A stretch of 64,000 nucleotides of DNA from Pseudopithomyces maydicus (lineage: Eukaryota; Ascomycota; Dothideomycetes; Pleosporales; Didymosphaeriaceae), in NCBI GenBank assembly GCA_026873275.1, contig JANTUC010000001.1, positions 2,604,001-2,668,000 of the forward strand, in the 5' to 3' direction. The position numbers and the translations under genes were made by a program. The notes beneath the pieces were generated by a model. That model made no database searches. It worked only from the letters and a program-made list of their open reading frames with translations, and had not been told where the DNA came from. Below are positions 1-11,904 of this stretch, in pieces. The number at the start of each line of letters is the position of its first letter. The first letter of the stretch is position 1.

Positions 1-878
1 GAAAACACGAACAACAATGTCTCGTCTTCTGTTCCCGAGCCGGACGTATTTCTGAATGTCAGTATTCCCTCCAAGGGTGACTGTATCATACTAACGAGAC
101 GCAGGCTTCAGTTTCTGTCGGCGAAATTCACATCGAGGTCCAAAACCTTACGGCGAAGATCAACCTCGATGCCCAAGTCCTACAACTCCTGTCCTTCAAC
201 GCCGGTGTCGACCTTTCCATCCAGCGAGTGAACCTACTCATTCAAAATGTCACTGCCAAAGTACTTCTCGAGGCGCGTCTTGCCAACCTGGTCCTCATGA
301 TCGTGCGTACTTTCCCATTCCTGCCAGCGAACAGCGAAACTAACCAGGAACAGAACGATACCCTCAGCTCTATTGACCTCAACCCTATTCTTGCAGAGCT
401 TGGTAACGGTCTCGGTACCATCATCAATAGCACTACTGGCCTTATTGACGATGTGACCGGTGGTGGCTCGTCCAACGCCAAGCGCGACTCTCTTGATATC
501 CACCAGTTCCAGCTCGCAAACAACATTCTCTACTCCATTGACGACTACAGCGGCAACACGCACACCAACCGCATTCTTGCACAGAACGGTGATCTCGTGG
601 ACCAATCGCTCGATAACAACGGCCGCGTTTCCGGGACCAAGGTTGTTGGAAACTACTTGAAGGACATGCGATTCAACGGGTTCAACGAGAGTGTGCAATA
701 CAAGGGCGAGGAGGTGTGGGAGGAGGAGTACGTTTACGAGCCCTACATGGGTCTGCTGGCCATCAGTGGAGTCTTCAAGAGCAAGTCCACGGGCGAGGTT
801 GTGGGCACGCAATTGATTGCTGAGGCACGGGGCGGAGGCTCCGCTACAATTGCAGCCAATGAGGAGCTGCGCGCGTGA
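1..878 (+). CDS. 3' part of an unrecognised conserved-looking fungal protein (5' end outside the window)
   Basis: I do not recognise this family. The window opens inside an exon. Reading it needs two introns: 58-104 (GT..CAG, with a CTAACG branch site) and 303-347 (45 bases, in phase, ending CTAACCAG). The exons are then 1-57, 105-302 and 348-878 and give about 261 residues ending in a TGA stop. The visible part is hydrophilic. It begins with an Asn/Ser-rich stretch, then has an alternating hydrophobic segment (EIHIEVQNLTAKINLDAQV and a second similar copy around VNLLIQNVTAKVLLEARL) that looks like a twofold amphipathic repeat. A Gly-rich linker and a more acidic C-terminal half follow. No transmembrane helix is seen. 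The second intron keeps frame, so an unspliced reading would simply add 15 residues. Function cannot be named. Confidence 0.6.
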
Positions 879-1528
879 ATTACTATAGAAGACGCTTAAT
901 AATATGCAATTGATGAATGATAATGTCTGGTTTGAAGTAATATGCGCAACGACTTTATTGTGACGGGTGCACAAACGCGGACCGCGACTTGGGGATGACA
1001 CTGACCTGACAGTGGATGACAGCCGATCCATCCGATCCGCCCCAAGGATCAAGGGCAATCCTGGTCGGAAACGCGAGAATATGCAGGGGCTCCACCAGCT
1101 TTCACGCCAATGGTCTGGACCGTGCAACCGTGCGAGAACTAGTCCCCGTTCACCGTTTTATCATCGATCTGCGATCACAATCAACATAAATGTTGGCTCG
1201 GATGGTTATTTATATGTCTTGTTATTCGATGACCTCCTATAGGAGGCGTTTTAAAGCATCGATGAAGGAATTGCCTGAAGTCATGCATTCAGGCTAAGAA
1301 ATCAGTCGACCAACCCTGAACAATCTTCCAGACCAAAAAAACTCTTGCTGCTGTAGACGCACTCAGAGTAGTGCTCCTGCGTTCACCCTCTCATTCTTGG
1401 CCTACTGTTTTGGTGCTCCTTCATATGCCGAATGAATTTGACGCGTCTAGCTTGCCATTGGATGGTGTCGGGAACGATTAGGCTGTCCTCCCGACCATGA
1501 TGAAACCATTAAAAAAAGTACAACGCTC
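879..1528. other. intergenic, convergent 3' flanks
   Basis: Lies between the 3' ends of the unrecognised gene (plus) and the Zn2Cys6 factor gene (minus). The only open frames are short. One is antisense to the upstream gene. No repeat or RNA gene is apparent. Confidence 0.55.
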
Positions 1529-3243
1529 TTACCACGTCAACACCCTCCACTCCCCATAGTCCTCCTCTTCCCACCTCATAAATCTCACCCTCATCATTCT
1601 CGCTTGAAGGTCTGTCACCTCTTCCAGCTTGCAAACTCTCTGCCGGGCAGGCACATCCTCCGCTCCTCGGCTCTCCACATTATCCAGCCCTTCTTCCTCC
1701 ACGCCCATAATTTCCTCCGCGAGCTTCGCCACAGCCCATCCATCCCAGAGACCTTCTCGATTTGCACTACTACGTAGCAAGGCGATGGCCTCGCGACGAA
1801 GAACAGGGTGGCGGCATTTGGAGGCGACATGATACAGCATGGGTACAGTCTCCATGTCTATTCTGAACCGAGGCGTGCCCAACGCGTTCGTGGCAAAACG
1901 ATTAGAACCAACTAGTAATCTTGTCAATTGAACGACGCGAGTAAATTGAGGAGTGTACGCATCAAACTTCATCGGATCTTCCGTCATGCTCGTCGCCTGC
2001 AATACGCTCAGCATTGTGTACCACACCGTCAAGTTGATGTTTTCTGGGCGTGGCATTTCCTCTTCTGATGGTATCGGTATTACTGGGAGTAGGTGCATGT
2101 GATACTCGGCACACCACTTTGCCAATCGCAGAGAGAATTCTAAGACAGTAGGTGGGCTAAGTGTGAAGTTGGCAGTGACGAGCATGAGATTTGAAGGCTG
2201 GAGATAAACCTCACCGCATACAGCATCGAGGGCGATGCGTGCGGCGCGAAGATGCTGCTCTTTGTTTTGGGCGTCATTGTTGTCTGTGAAAGCCAGGGTG
2301 CCAGTAGAGAGCCACGGCATGGGTGTGACGTCCTCGCTGAATGTGCGTGCTTGGATGCTAAGGCGAACGAACATGGGACCAATCTGTCGTCTTATGAAAT
2401 GTGCAGTCGGTGTGTTCGGTGAGGTCGCCGTTGAGGTCCATTGACGGAGTATGTTCAGGCCAGACTTGAGATGTATGATCGCCGCAGCGTACGAGCCTCG
2501 GAGCCATTCGAAGGACGTGAATAGGATGCAGCAGAGTAGAGAGACATGCAAACCATCCCACGTATTTGGCAAAATGTGTCGTTTCAGTTCATGTAGGGCC
2601 TTGGCGTATGACGATGTGGCTAGGTTAGTAAGGGCCCAATTCGTTTTACGTAGTGTGCCCTCTGATAGTTGCGGATTGAGATGTAACGTCAGATGTTCAT
2701 CTCTGAAAGATTCGTGTAATGCTCCAAGGGCCACAATTGCTTGTCTAACAGAGCGCTCTCGTTCAGCAATCTGCAGAACCAGACAAGTCCAAAATTCGTT
2801 GCCGAAAGGAGCAGCGAACTGTACAGAAGTATTGGTACAGAAGTAGACAAGCGAGCGTTCTTCTGCCGAGCTCTCACTTGTGGTACATCGAGGTTGTATC
2901 ACATAGACCTGAATATGTTTGTTCAGTAGCGTTCTGACTAATGATCAGATCACAACCTTGCAGAATGATGTGGAACTGATTGTGCCAGAGACACAAATGA
3001 AGTTAACGCACGTACATGGTGGTGCCTCAAGTCCACTTGCGGCAAGCCTTCACATCTTCGACCCGTAGACGTACACTTCCTACAGGCGGGCCTAGTTTCA
3101 TCGCATCTAACTCGTCGTATACTGCATCATCGTCTGAGACAAACACTCAAGCGGATAGGGAAAGATCAAGCGTACCGGCACACGGTGCATCCGCGTTTGG
3201 AGCGTGTGTGTTTCGCTCGCTTGCGGTCGGAATCCACGACCAT
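1529..3243 (-). CDS. Zn2Cys6 fungal-type transcription factor
   Basis: Predicted nuclear regulator of 517 residues, encoded by exons 3243-3176, 3121-3016 and 2908-1529. The binuclear zinc cluster is at the N-terminus, about residues 20-47: CTVCRIRRVRCDETRPACRKC followed by CTSTGRRCEG shows the six spaced cysteines, and basic residues (RKRAKHTRSKR) precede it. The first intron (3175-3122, GTACGC..GCAG) cuts the cluster within the Arg codon after the second Cys. The second (3015-2909, GTACGT..TTCAG) separates it from the body. The remaining ~450 residues contain the run VRQAIVALGALHESF, typical of the C-terminal regulatory region of this class. Without the upstream exons the main open frame would look like a factor lacking a DNA-binding domain. 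Targets are unknown. The nearest gene, the GT90 gene upstream on the same strand, is a possible but unproven partner. Confidence 0.85.
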
Positions 3244-3639
3244 ATCAGCTGCAAGATGTATGTGAATAGTGGCAAAGTGGAAGCAGATCGAGAATTTGAG
3301 ATCGAGGAGGTGGTAAGACTGCTGCATTAGGGATCTGACAGCGCTTTGGCACTACAGCGCTACTGCTTTGATTGGTTCGTTCGTCTAATGACCAAACGAT
3401 AGCAGCACCCTGCGAACATCGTGCAGAGCAAGGCTGTGTCTCCACTTTAAACCCCAGCATCTGATATGGTTTCGACATTGATCACTACGTTGGTTTTCAC
3501 TTGCCTTTTCCCTGATTCTCGATTGGATTATGATGTCCATGAAAAGTACAAGGTCTGATAGAGATAACATATTGAAGAAAATAAACAAAATGAGAATTTT
3601 GTGGAGTCCATGTCCAGATCGTGCCTACATAAAGTGCAG
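3244..3639. other. intergenic; promoter side of the Zn2Cys6 gene
   Basis: Between the start of the Zn2Cys6 gene and the 3' end of the GT90 gene, both on the minus strand. It should hold the promoter of the former and terminator of the latter. No distinct motif stands out. Confidence 0.5.
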
Positions 3640-6600
3640 CTATACCATCCCTTTACCTCCCTTGTCATTTCCCTTGCGGCCTTTTGTGTCCATGCGAAAC
3701 CCAACGTCCTTTCTTCGATCGTCCGTCAACCGACCCCATTCGAGCAGTAGCCTAAACATATAAATCTCCATATCTTCTTTTCTCAAAACCTTCTCGGTCC
3801 AGACCTTGCCCTGTCTCGCAATGGCCTCTGCCTGCCTATCCCTTGGCTCCATCATGCGCTTGCCTTTGAGTTTCATATCGTACCCGCCGAAATACGCAAG
3901 CGAAGAAAAAAGATCATGTAGCCGAAGGTCGACGGGCACGAAATGCTTCCATGCAGTCAGACGCCCCTCATACCACTCGCGGAAAAGCGCTGCTTTGAAA
4001 ACAACGCTGTTGGATTGTAGAAAGGGAAGGAAGCGGCCCGAAAATCCAGGCCCGTCGGTATCGAAAAGATAGCGATATCGCCAATGATCTCGAAAATCAA
4101 TGTCTTTGCCGGACCAGAACTCGATCTTCTGGTCGTTGCAATCTGCTCCGTCACATCTGGCTACGTCGCTAACAAAACGAGCATCAAACTTGGTTTCGAG
4201 GAGATCTTTCATCTGTTCGGGACGCTCCATCACGTACTCGAGCCTGCCGCTCTTGCTTCCTGTAGGCAGAAAGATCGGTTGCCGAGAGGTCTCGTTATTC
4301 ACGAGATGCACAAACCGCTGTCGCAACATGCCTTTCCATGTCCCCGACGTACTGAATCCTTCGGTTGTTTCTCCGCGCCAGAATAACACATTGTCTTTCT
4401 TCGCAAAGTTATTATCTGGAAAATTCTCGCCGAACTCGTATTTTTGTCGATCCAAGTAATTCCATGGTGAGGGGTAGCGAATATCTGCGTATCCTGGAGC
4501 ACGGCTTTGGCTGAAGACAGGAACCAGGTCGTGCGTTCCTGACAGACCCGAGGGGCTTAAATGAAATCCGTGGAGGTTAGCAAGGTCGGGCTGATGGCAA
4601 GGACTGGCTGATAGTGTCCAATTTGCAACGAAAGCCCCCATGGAGTGGGGTGCAGCGCACGCAGAGCAAAAAGCACCCGTGTCCCAACGGCGCTCCTTTC
4701 TTGCGCGCGATTCTGGTGAGCATGCTATAGAGCCGTAGGTTTGGAACGATGGTTTTTTGCCAGCTTGGTCAAAAGCGCGTGATGATCTAGTGTCCTCTGT
4801 CCAGGTAGCCGCACGGTCGAGGCGAAAGTCGATGGTACCGTCAGCAGCTGTATGCTCAGGATAATGCAGGTGGTGCATGCGAGCCGCCTGGAACTGTTCG
4901 TAAGGTACAGCAACGCGAGGTTCGTCGTTGAGATTGAAAGCGAGATCCATGTCGGGTACGAATTCAACAAATTTCCCAATCATACGGACGATCCCCTCTA
5001 GCATCCACTTTTGCTCGGCACGAGAATTACCAAAGATCTGAGCTTTTCCATCTCTTATCCGAATTCCACCCAGGTCTTCGTTGTGGGCAAGTATCTCCGC
5101 AGTACGTTTTCGTAGCTCCGCTGGTTTCAGAGACGAGAATGGAATGAGGTCCTCTTCGATGTTGTCGTAGTCGTCCACCACAATTGTATCACGATTCGTG
5201 GCGAACTCGTACCACTTATCAAAGTGCGGAGGTGGGTCACGCGCGTAGCGTTCCTGGTAACGTATCACTGCTTGTGCCAAAGATTTGCTTTGGTAGGCTT
5301 GAAAAGCCCAATTTTGGTGCTGTTCATCGGCTATCGTGATTAGTTTGTTGATTGGATGTCCCGAAAAGGGCCGTTGGTAACGGTATAGGCCCACGCCGAT
5401 GGAGAAGAAGACTAGGATAGCTACTACAGTAACGGTATGGTTTCGTCCTAGACGGACCGGAATCTTTGGCCGGTTCTGGCCGGAATCGACAGCATCGGCG
5501 ACGAGTTGGAGTACCAAGGCGATTGTAAGGAGGGTGAGACAGAGGCTGATACCAGCTGTGGACTTTGGAGGGAAGGAATAAGAAACGCCCACGGCGAGGG
5601 CACGCAAAACACCAATATATGCAGAAGAAAAGGCTGCGATGAGGACAGCACCCATAACGCCATACATCCGAGCCTGTCGATGTCAGCTGATTTCATTGCA
5701 GGGGACGGCAAGAACGTACCGAAATAAGAAAACATAACATCGTAAGGGGTATCATCAAAGACAAACGAAGAAGGCCAAGTAGGTAATCGCGAGGGGCTGA
5801 AAATAGCCACTCGCGGTGCTCGGGCATTGCACTGTAGACAATAATGCCCGCTATGCTGAGAACAAGAGCAGATGCCTGAAGGGTCAGGGTCAGCGTGGTT
5901 TACAACGGGCTTGTACAAGCACGTACGATGAAAGTGAAGCCGATGAGGCCGTGGACGGTGGTGCCATCTTTGGGCTCAGGGGAGTTGTTTTCGGACTGGA
6001 ACAAGCCTTCGTCTACCAAGCGGTAAAGGAGTAGGACCAAGATGCAGTCTACCAGAAAACCAAGGAGCTGTAATTTGGGAACGAGAGATGCGGCAGAGGT
6101 CGAGACTGGGCATATGTACGTGGACCGTAAGACGCTGGTGCGTAGGGTAGCGATGAAGCTGCTGATGGCCAGCAGGAGCGAAGGAAGAATGTAGCGAGTG
6201 GGGCCGTGTAGGAAGAAGTGCACGAAACGGTCTAGATAGACGGTCGGCGGGGGCCAAGAACGGTCGTTGGGAGTGCTGAAGGCATGATAGACGGCGAGGA
6301 GAAGGGGAAGGAAGGCCTGCGGGGGGTTAGCAGAGCACGAATGCATGGGGCAAAGGCGCGTCCTCACGGTGAGCTGGGGGCCGGCGCATTCGACGTCCTT
6401 GATGACGGCGTGGAAGACGGCGAGGCGAGCGGCCAACAGGCACAGCAGGGCGGCTAGCACGACAGCGAGAGCGCGCGGCGAAAGGGCGTGGTGGTGATGA
6501 TGGTGGAAGGGGCGCTCTTCGTTGGGCCAGGCCTCCTCAGATGACGGGCGGCGGTTGCCCTCTTGCAGCGGGATGGCGACGTAGCGGCTGCTGGGGTTCT

Positions 6601-6844
6601 GAGGACGGCGCGTCTTCGCGGCGTGGGTCTCGTAGGCGACGATGGCCAGGCCGGAGAGCAGCAGGACGGTCGCGACGGTGTGCAGCGGGCGGTCGAGGGC
6701 GAATGTGGTGGGGATGCTCGTGGCCAGGTAGCTGGATCCCAGAACGAGGCCGCTGGCGATGATCAGCCGGCGTGGGTAGGTGTGGTCAGAGGACAGCGAC
6801 TTACCACGGGACAAGGAGGGCCTTCCTGTCCATGGCCGCCGCAT
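3640..6844 (-). CDS. multi-membrane GT90 (CAP10-like) glycosyltransferase
   Basis: Predicted integral-membrane glycosyltransferase of family GT90, related to the Cryptococcus capsule protein CAP10, probably acting in the Golgi/ER lumen on glycans. Exons 6844-6368, 6316-5927, 5875-5720 and 5673-3640 give 1018 residues; all three introns are 46-51 bases with clean borders and phase 0. The first ~400 residues hold many hydrophobic segments (for example around ALAVVLAALLCLLAARLAVF and the start of the last exon). The lumenal-type catalytic region lies in the last third: HLSPSGLSGTHDLVPVFS (~residue 706), DIRYPSPWNY, NVLFWRGETTEGF (~770) and the late DTDGPGFSGRFLPFLQSNSVVFK block, which matches the sugar-nucleotide-binding core of the family. 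A His run (six or more) lies near residue 115 in a loop. Substrate specificity cannot be read from sequence; xylosyl- or mannosyl-type transfer is known elsewhere in the family. Confidence 0.88.
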
Positions 6845-7670
6845 TTCTGGTGAAGGGTGTTATAGCTGCTGGGTGCAGCGTCGGCGACGGCTCGACATGA
6901 CCTGGGCTTGGAGGGCTTGGAAACGGGTAGAGCGAGAGAACGCGGCTCCAGCTCGCGACGACGACAGGCGACAGGCGACAGGATCGGACGGGGACTCAGG
7001 CACCACCACTCGCGCGCATCGCACAGCCTCAGGGCCCGCGGCCGACTAGCCGCAAATAGGCTACAGCCCTGTTGGCCCGCCCGCGCTGCCGTTGTATCCG
7101 AACCGAGACACAGTCACAGAGGCAAGACATCGCGGACGCTTTTACGCGGGGCCTGGTGTTTTTGTTTTTGTTGATTTGGCTTTCTTTTCTCACATTGCTT
7201 CTCCTTTTATCCGCAACCATCCTCAGCGCGGCCATGCGAGCACGGGAAGGTGCAGCTGCCGGTGCAGGCAAGACTGCAGTTGGTCGCGCCTTCCCAGTCG
7301 CACAGTCGCACCTGCCCTGCTGCATTATCGATAGACATGTGGCTCAGCGTGCACGTTCATCCAATACCGCACGGTACGCTGGCCCCAGTGCCCACTGCCT
7401 GTCCACAGTGCACAGTGCCCAGTGTGCCCAGCCATCTCTCGAAACACGTTACAGAAGAAACAACCTCCGTCCGAGTCATGCATCCACTCACCCATTTGAA
7501 GTCTACCAACTTGACTACCCACGAGGGCTACTGCCGAAGCGACCACGCGGACGCGCGTACGCGTATCACTCGTACAGCTCGTAGTCCGTCTCCCCGTTTT
7601 CCTATTCCGGCAGTCTGTACCGCCTCTATCGATATTGCTCCATCTCCACTCTCCCTCCACCCTCCCTCCA
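6845..7670. other. intergenic; promoter of the GT90 gene
   Basis: GC-rich near the GT90 start and pyrimidine-rich toward 7600-7670 (repeated CTCCCTCCA). Many overlapping open frames occur on both strands with no shared features, as expected of GC-rich noncoding DNA. No gene is supported. Confidence 0.5.
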
Positions 7671-9681
7671 CTATTGTCCCTGCATCGCCTTGAAGAACGG
7701 CACCCGGGCAGTTAGCGACCGTGCCCGCTTGCCGAAGATCCACATCGGAATCGTCAACAGCATGATAAATATGTGGAGCCCACCAATGGTTGAGAACACC
7801 TGCAGCGGCCCCATACTGGAGATCCAGGAACTGATGAAGTAATTCATCCCGAACGAGTAAACGTTTCTGAGGTTGAGCGCAGCAAAAGCCTAGGAAATGT
7901 CAGAATGAGCGCAATGCAGAAACGAACGAGAGAATTCGAACCTCTGGGGCCTTGGAGCGATGGCATTCGGTGATGTATCCGTATATGCTGCTCTTGTCAG
8001 TCGCTGCTGGGCCAACTCCCGCTCCGAAAGACTCACCCAATATTCAAAAAGGCCATCGAGAAGTATATCAAGCCATACAAGAACACTGGCCCGCCCCACG
8101 GCAGCCCGTTTTGTAAAGTCGCTCCGAAGCCGAAAAAGCCCGTCACACCAAGCACCAAGCTCAAGACGTTCAGAGCCAGGCGGAACTCGGGTTCATAGAT
8201 CCCTCCGTTCCACCGTGCCAGCTGTTTGACCGTATAGTCGTTCGCAGGTCCAGCCACAAAGCTCAACAGAGACGCCACGAGCGGCGAAATGCTAACCAGG
8301 CCAACTGCCGTCACGCTGAAGTTGTACGGCGGCGCCATGAAGATTTGTGCTAGCACGCCACCCATGACCACCAGCCATGATGTTGACATCCCGTAGGTGA
8401 TAAACCCATAGAAAACCTGGGGAAACAGGAGCATGCCAAATGGTCGGAAGATGATGGCAAGCAGGTTCTCATCGCTTTCGACGCCACGCACAGGAAGCAG
8501 CTCTTCCCAGAAGGTGTAGGGTTTCTCGTCTGCCCCTGTGTAGATTGGTTCAGTTGTGACCACCCGCTCAGTCTGTAATGCAGCGTCCTTGGGTTCTTCT
8601 CCTACGACCTTTGACTCCCCAGATCCTTTGTTCCGCGCATCAAGAATCTCCTCGGTGTGATCTGTCGTTCCGAGATCGATGTTATAGGCCGGATCGCGTT
8701 TGTAAACCGTCTCCGGCACGAAAAAGAAGATCAGCAGAATGAACACGCCGTAGAAACACGCGCAGATGCCGTACGTCCAATTCCAACCAAGATTCTGTAG
8801 ATTTAGCGGGTTAAATCATCTCCAGCAACGGAATGGGACAACATACGTCGATGATATACCCCGAGATACAACTTCCCCCTCCAACCCCAACGCTCAGACA
8901 TAGCCCCCAGAATGCCAGTCTCAATCCCCTCTCGTGCACATAGTAGATATCCCCAATGATTGCCGTCGTAAGCACCTCAAATGGACTCATTCCAATTGCT
9001 CCAAAGATCCTGCTTGCCAGCAAACTCTCATAGCTATGAGCATGGTACGCCCACACACTGCTAATGAATAACATCAAATTTCCCAGGATTATCACCGGTC
9101 GGCGACCATATTTCACTGCAAGCCCGTTTGTTACGAAGCAGGATATTCCGATTGCGAAGATGGCCCAGCCAAGACCGCCATTAAGACTGTTGTATGACAT
9201 ATGGAACTGTTCAGCCATGATGCCGAAGCCAGGCGAGATCATAGGGCCTAGGGAAATAAAGTCAGCAACGTCAGTTTAGGGACAGCGCCCATGTTTCCAG
9301 TGCGCTGCTGCCAGCCTGTAGATGCTCAACTGCCGGAAACCGAACTTGTCGAAAGAGCACAGCTGCAACTTACCCCAGGCGCCCACTACTGCGGTATCAA
9401 TACTGATAATTACCAAAAGTAGTTCTTTCTTCCATTGTGGCCAGTTCAAAGGGTCACGAGGCGAATCGGAGGGTTGAGGGACGAGAACGATATCAGAATT
9501 GCGGCCTTTGGCATGCTTGAGGGCGGAAGTATCACGCCCTGTTTCGCTACTTAGACATTGCGACACAAATAGTACAGAGAAGCTTACCATGATACCGATG
9601 CTGCGTTCCCATCATATCAGCCAGCAGCGCTGTGCCTGGCACATGCTGCAGATGGTGATCTTCAAGAACACCGAGCCCCAT
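7671..9681 (-). CDS. MFS transporter (DHA1-like)
   Basis: Plasma-membrane major-facilitator carrier, probably a proton-coupled exporter of small molecules. Six exons (9681-9596, 9549-9374, 9247-8847, 8794-8037, 7987-7942, 7889-7671) total 1686 bases and encode 561 residues. The short first exon supplies MGLGVLEDHHLQHVPGT, an N-terminus of the kind seen in this subfamily; it joins at 9595/9550 to the exon with SDSPRDPLNWPQWKK, the usual sequence before helix 1. The N-terminal half shows the loop-2 motif as VKYGRRPVIILGN. The central loop carries PETVYKRDPAYNID after helix 6, and the second half is rich in Gly/Phe helices. The 46-base exon 7987-7942 is flanked by one weaker donor (GTTCGA at 7941). 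Substrate cannot be assigned. No co-directional biosynthetic gene lies nearby. Confidence 0.85.
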
Positions 9682-11055
9682 AGTCACCCGATTCGACAAT
9701 CAACTGCATGCAAAAAATAAGACCAGGTATTTTGAAGATGAATTCATCAAACTAGAGGAGCAGCATCACACACCGTTCACCCTCCAAGGTCCCTTTCCTT
9801 GTATTTAAACATTGCGGACCCAGTCCTCCCAACCCAGTACCCAGCCAAGCATAACTGCCGACCCCTAGCATCACTCCGTAGAATTGCCCCAACCACATCC
9901 AGCGTAGGCAGGTAAATGCAGTTAGGGAGCGCAACTATTACAGGGATACTAACGCTGAAGCGTGGTGTCGCAGAGGATAAATTGCCCCACCCCCGCACCA
10001 GCAACTCCGCAAACCTAGGGGGGAATGAGCGCCCCACCTATCGTTGGTCTGGATAATGTTATCAGCGGTGAGAATGGCAGGGAAATGGGGGAGGTTTGCG
10101 GGACTGATGAGTGTGAGTGTAAGATGGGCGCAGGGTATGCAGGTGAGATGGGTAGAATTCAAGATCGGTGTGGGATTATGCAATCGTCAGATTGGTTGAG
10201 ATTTAATGGGCGAGAGTATGCGAGAGAGGAGCAAGGGCGAGTGGAATCGCTTCTGGTGGAGGCGCATACGTGGTTCTGTGGAAGTCTTGGAATAATAGTA
10301 TCAATTTATCGAGACGTCAAAGCACTTTTAGTATTGTGTTTCCTTGAATATCGTCAGTTAACATTTGCTCCTTTTTATCTCTTAAAAAAAATAGTAAACA
10401 AAACCCCTATCAAATATGTTAATTGGAGAAATAGCGAAATTTCCAGTCCATGGTTAGTAACGCTATGACCTAGCTAGTTACATTTTAGCAACAAGAGTTT
10501 TAGGACATTGGTTTTGACAACCTGTGATGGGTCTGTCAGTCTAGAATAATTGTAATACAGCGTACGCCAATACAAACTTTCGCTGTTCAATTCCTTTGTT
10601 GTAGACAAACATGTTGCTGTACGGCATCTCTGTTCAATGGAAACAACTCGTGTTCAGACCATGTTTATATCAATCAGGCAAGCGTTGGGCAGAGAGAGCA
10701 GGCACACAAGGCATATGCGTTGAGGCAGTAGTGAAGTGGATATTTTGGGTAGCACCATAGTCACCTAACTAGTGCTGCCTCTACTCAAATACCATTGCGT
10801 ACATTACTCAATCTTCTTCCACTATTCGCCTCTCGACCAACACTACCATACGGTTTCCATAGAATAATTTGGCTCATGTCATTCCTCATTCAGGAAAGTA
10901 CCAAACAAAAATTCCAGTGTCTGTTATTCCTGCAGGGCTCAAGTACACTCCTCCTATCCACCTGATCCACACATTGACCCAAACGACCTTCGATTTGGCC
11001 ATCATCATGTACGTAACTCCATCCAAATATCTTTCTGAGTAGGAACATAATCTAA
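9682..11055. other. long intergenic stretch, no supported gene
   Basis: Divergent spacer between the MFS start (minus) and the F-box-like gene (plus). It becomes AT-rich after 10300. An open frame at 10025-10468 has no recognisable features and no start context. The last ~60 bases look like an intron of the next gene (11009-11069). Confidence 0.5.
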
Positions 11056-11904
11056 ATGATGAAATGCAGGCCACGCGTACAATTGAGACGAGCGCGCGGC
11101 TTTTCCGCAACCGCGATCGAGTTCCACAAACGACAATGCACCGACCGCTCGACTGTGGGCTCATTACGACCGACCACGGTGTCTTGCAGAGAGCCGTTTC
11201 GGTTTCTAGACCTGCCAGGAGAATTACGAAATAACGTGTACCGTTTTGCTCGCTGCGACGCGTATTACAACTTCCCAGTGTATCCCATCCGCGAATATGC
11301 ATCGTCAACGCTTGCCCTGGGAGACCACTCAAATGCAGCCAAGGCCACTGATAGATATGAATCTTTACCTTATCTTGGCCTCGTACAGTCCTGCAACATA
11401 ATCCGGAGAGAGTTCTATTGCATATGGCTGGAGACGCACTTCATAGCACTGCGCAACACCAGAAGCTGGCTTCAAACTTTCTTCCCGGCCGTATCCAGGA
11501 GAGCATGCATGCCGCATACAAGCGGAACATTTAGCATATTCCTCACGCGGGACGAAGTACACAACGTGGACGTACTGCCAGTGCTCAAGCACATTGCTCG
11601 GTTCCCGAATTGCAAAATCCACTTCCATCGCGACAGGCCTTCGGTGAGCCGCTCGCAATGCAAGGGATTAGTTGCTTTCTTGAACAACAGACATCCCAAG
11701 TGGGAACGCTGGGTACGGAACCATGTCATGAGTCAGGTTCGGCTGACAGAGGGCAAAATCACCGTGGTTGTCAAGGAAAGATACGCGACTTGTTGGATGA
11801 AGAAGACGTATCCCTCGCCAAAGACGCCTGCGGACTTTTTGGCATCGATGGGCCTGGACAATCATATTGACTGGAACATCAGCTGGGCGGTTGATTATAA
11901 TTGA
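11056..11904 (+). CDS. unknown protein with an F-box-like N-terminal motif
   Basis: About 278-282 residues, hydrophilic and basic. Near residues 48-65 it has FRFLDLPGELRNNVYRFA, the F-box-like 'LPxELRxxIY' motif common in large families of fungal proteins of unknown role; the rest matches no domain I know. The start is uncertain. ATG 11056 opens the frame, but it sits in what looks like a good intron (11009 GTACGT to 11069 GCAG, with CTAAAT near the end). If that intron is spliced, AT at 11007-11008 joins G at 11070 to make the first in-frame ATG, followed by PRVQLRRARGF. No in-frame ATG exists further upstream in that reading. Whether the protein binds SKP1 is not shown; many of these motifs are degenerate. 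Confidence 0.6.
   Translation: MMKCRPRVQLRRARGFSATAIEFHKRQCTDRSTVGSLRPTTVSCREPFRFLDLPGELRNNVYRFARCDAYYNFPVYPIREYASSTLALGDHSNAAKATDRYESLPYLGLVQSCNIIRREFYCIWLETHFIALRNTRSWLQTFFPAVSRRACMPHTSGTFSIFLTRDEVHNVDVLPVLKHIARFPNCKIHFHRDRPSVSRSQCKGLVAFLNNRHPKWERWVRNHVMSQVRLTEGKITVVVKERYATCWMKKTYPSPKTPADFLASMGLDNHIDWNISWAVDYN

Noticed and set aside
234..1127. 297-residue open frame on the minus strand
   Set aside because: It is antisense to the spliced plus-strand gene at 1-878, which has better intron and codon support, and it has no recognisable motif.
6541..7174. GC-rich plus-strand open frames opposite the GT90 start
   Set aside because: Several overlapping frames with Arg/Gly-rich composition; antisense and promoter shadows.
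10025..10468. 147-residue open frame
   Set aside because: Gly-rich and Glu-rich, low-complexity composition in an intergenic region, no motif, no promoter or intron support.
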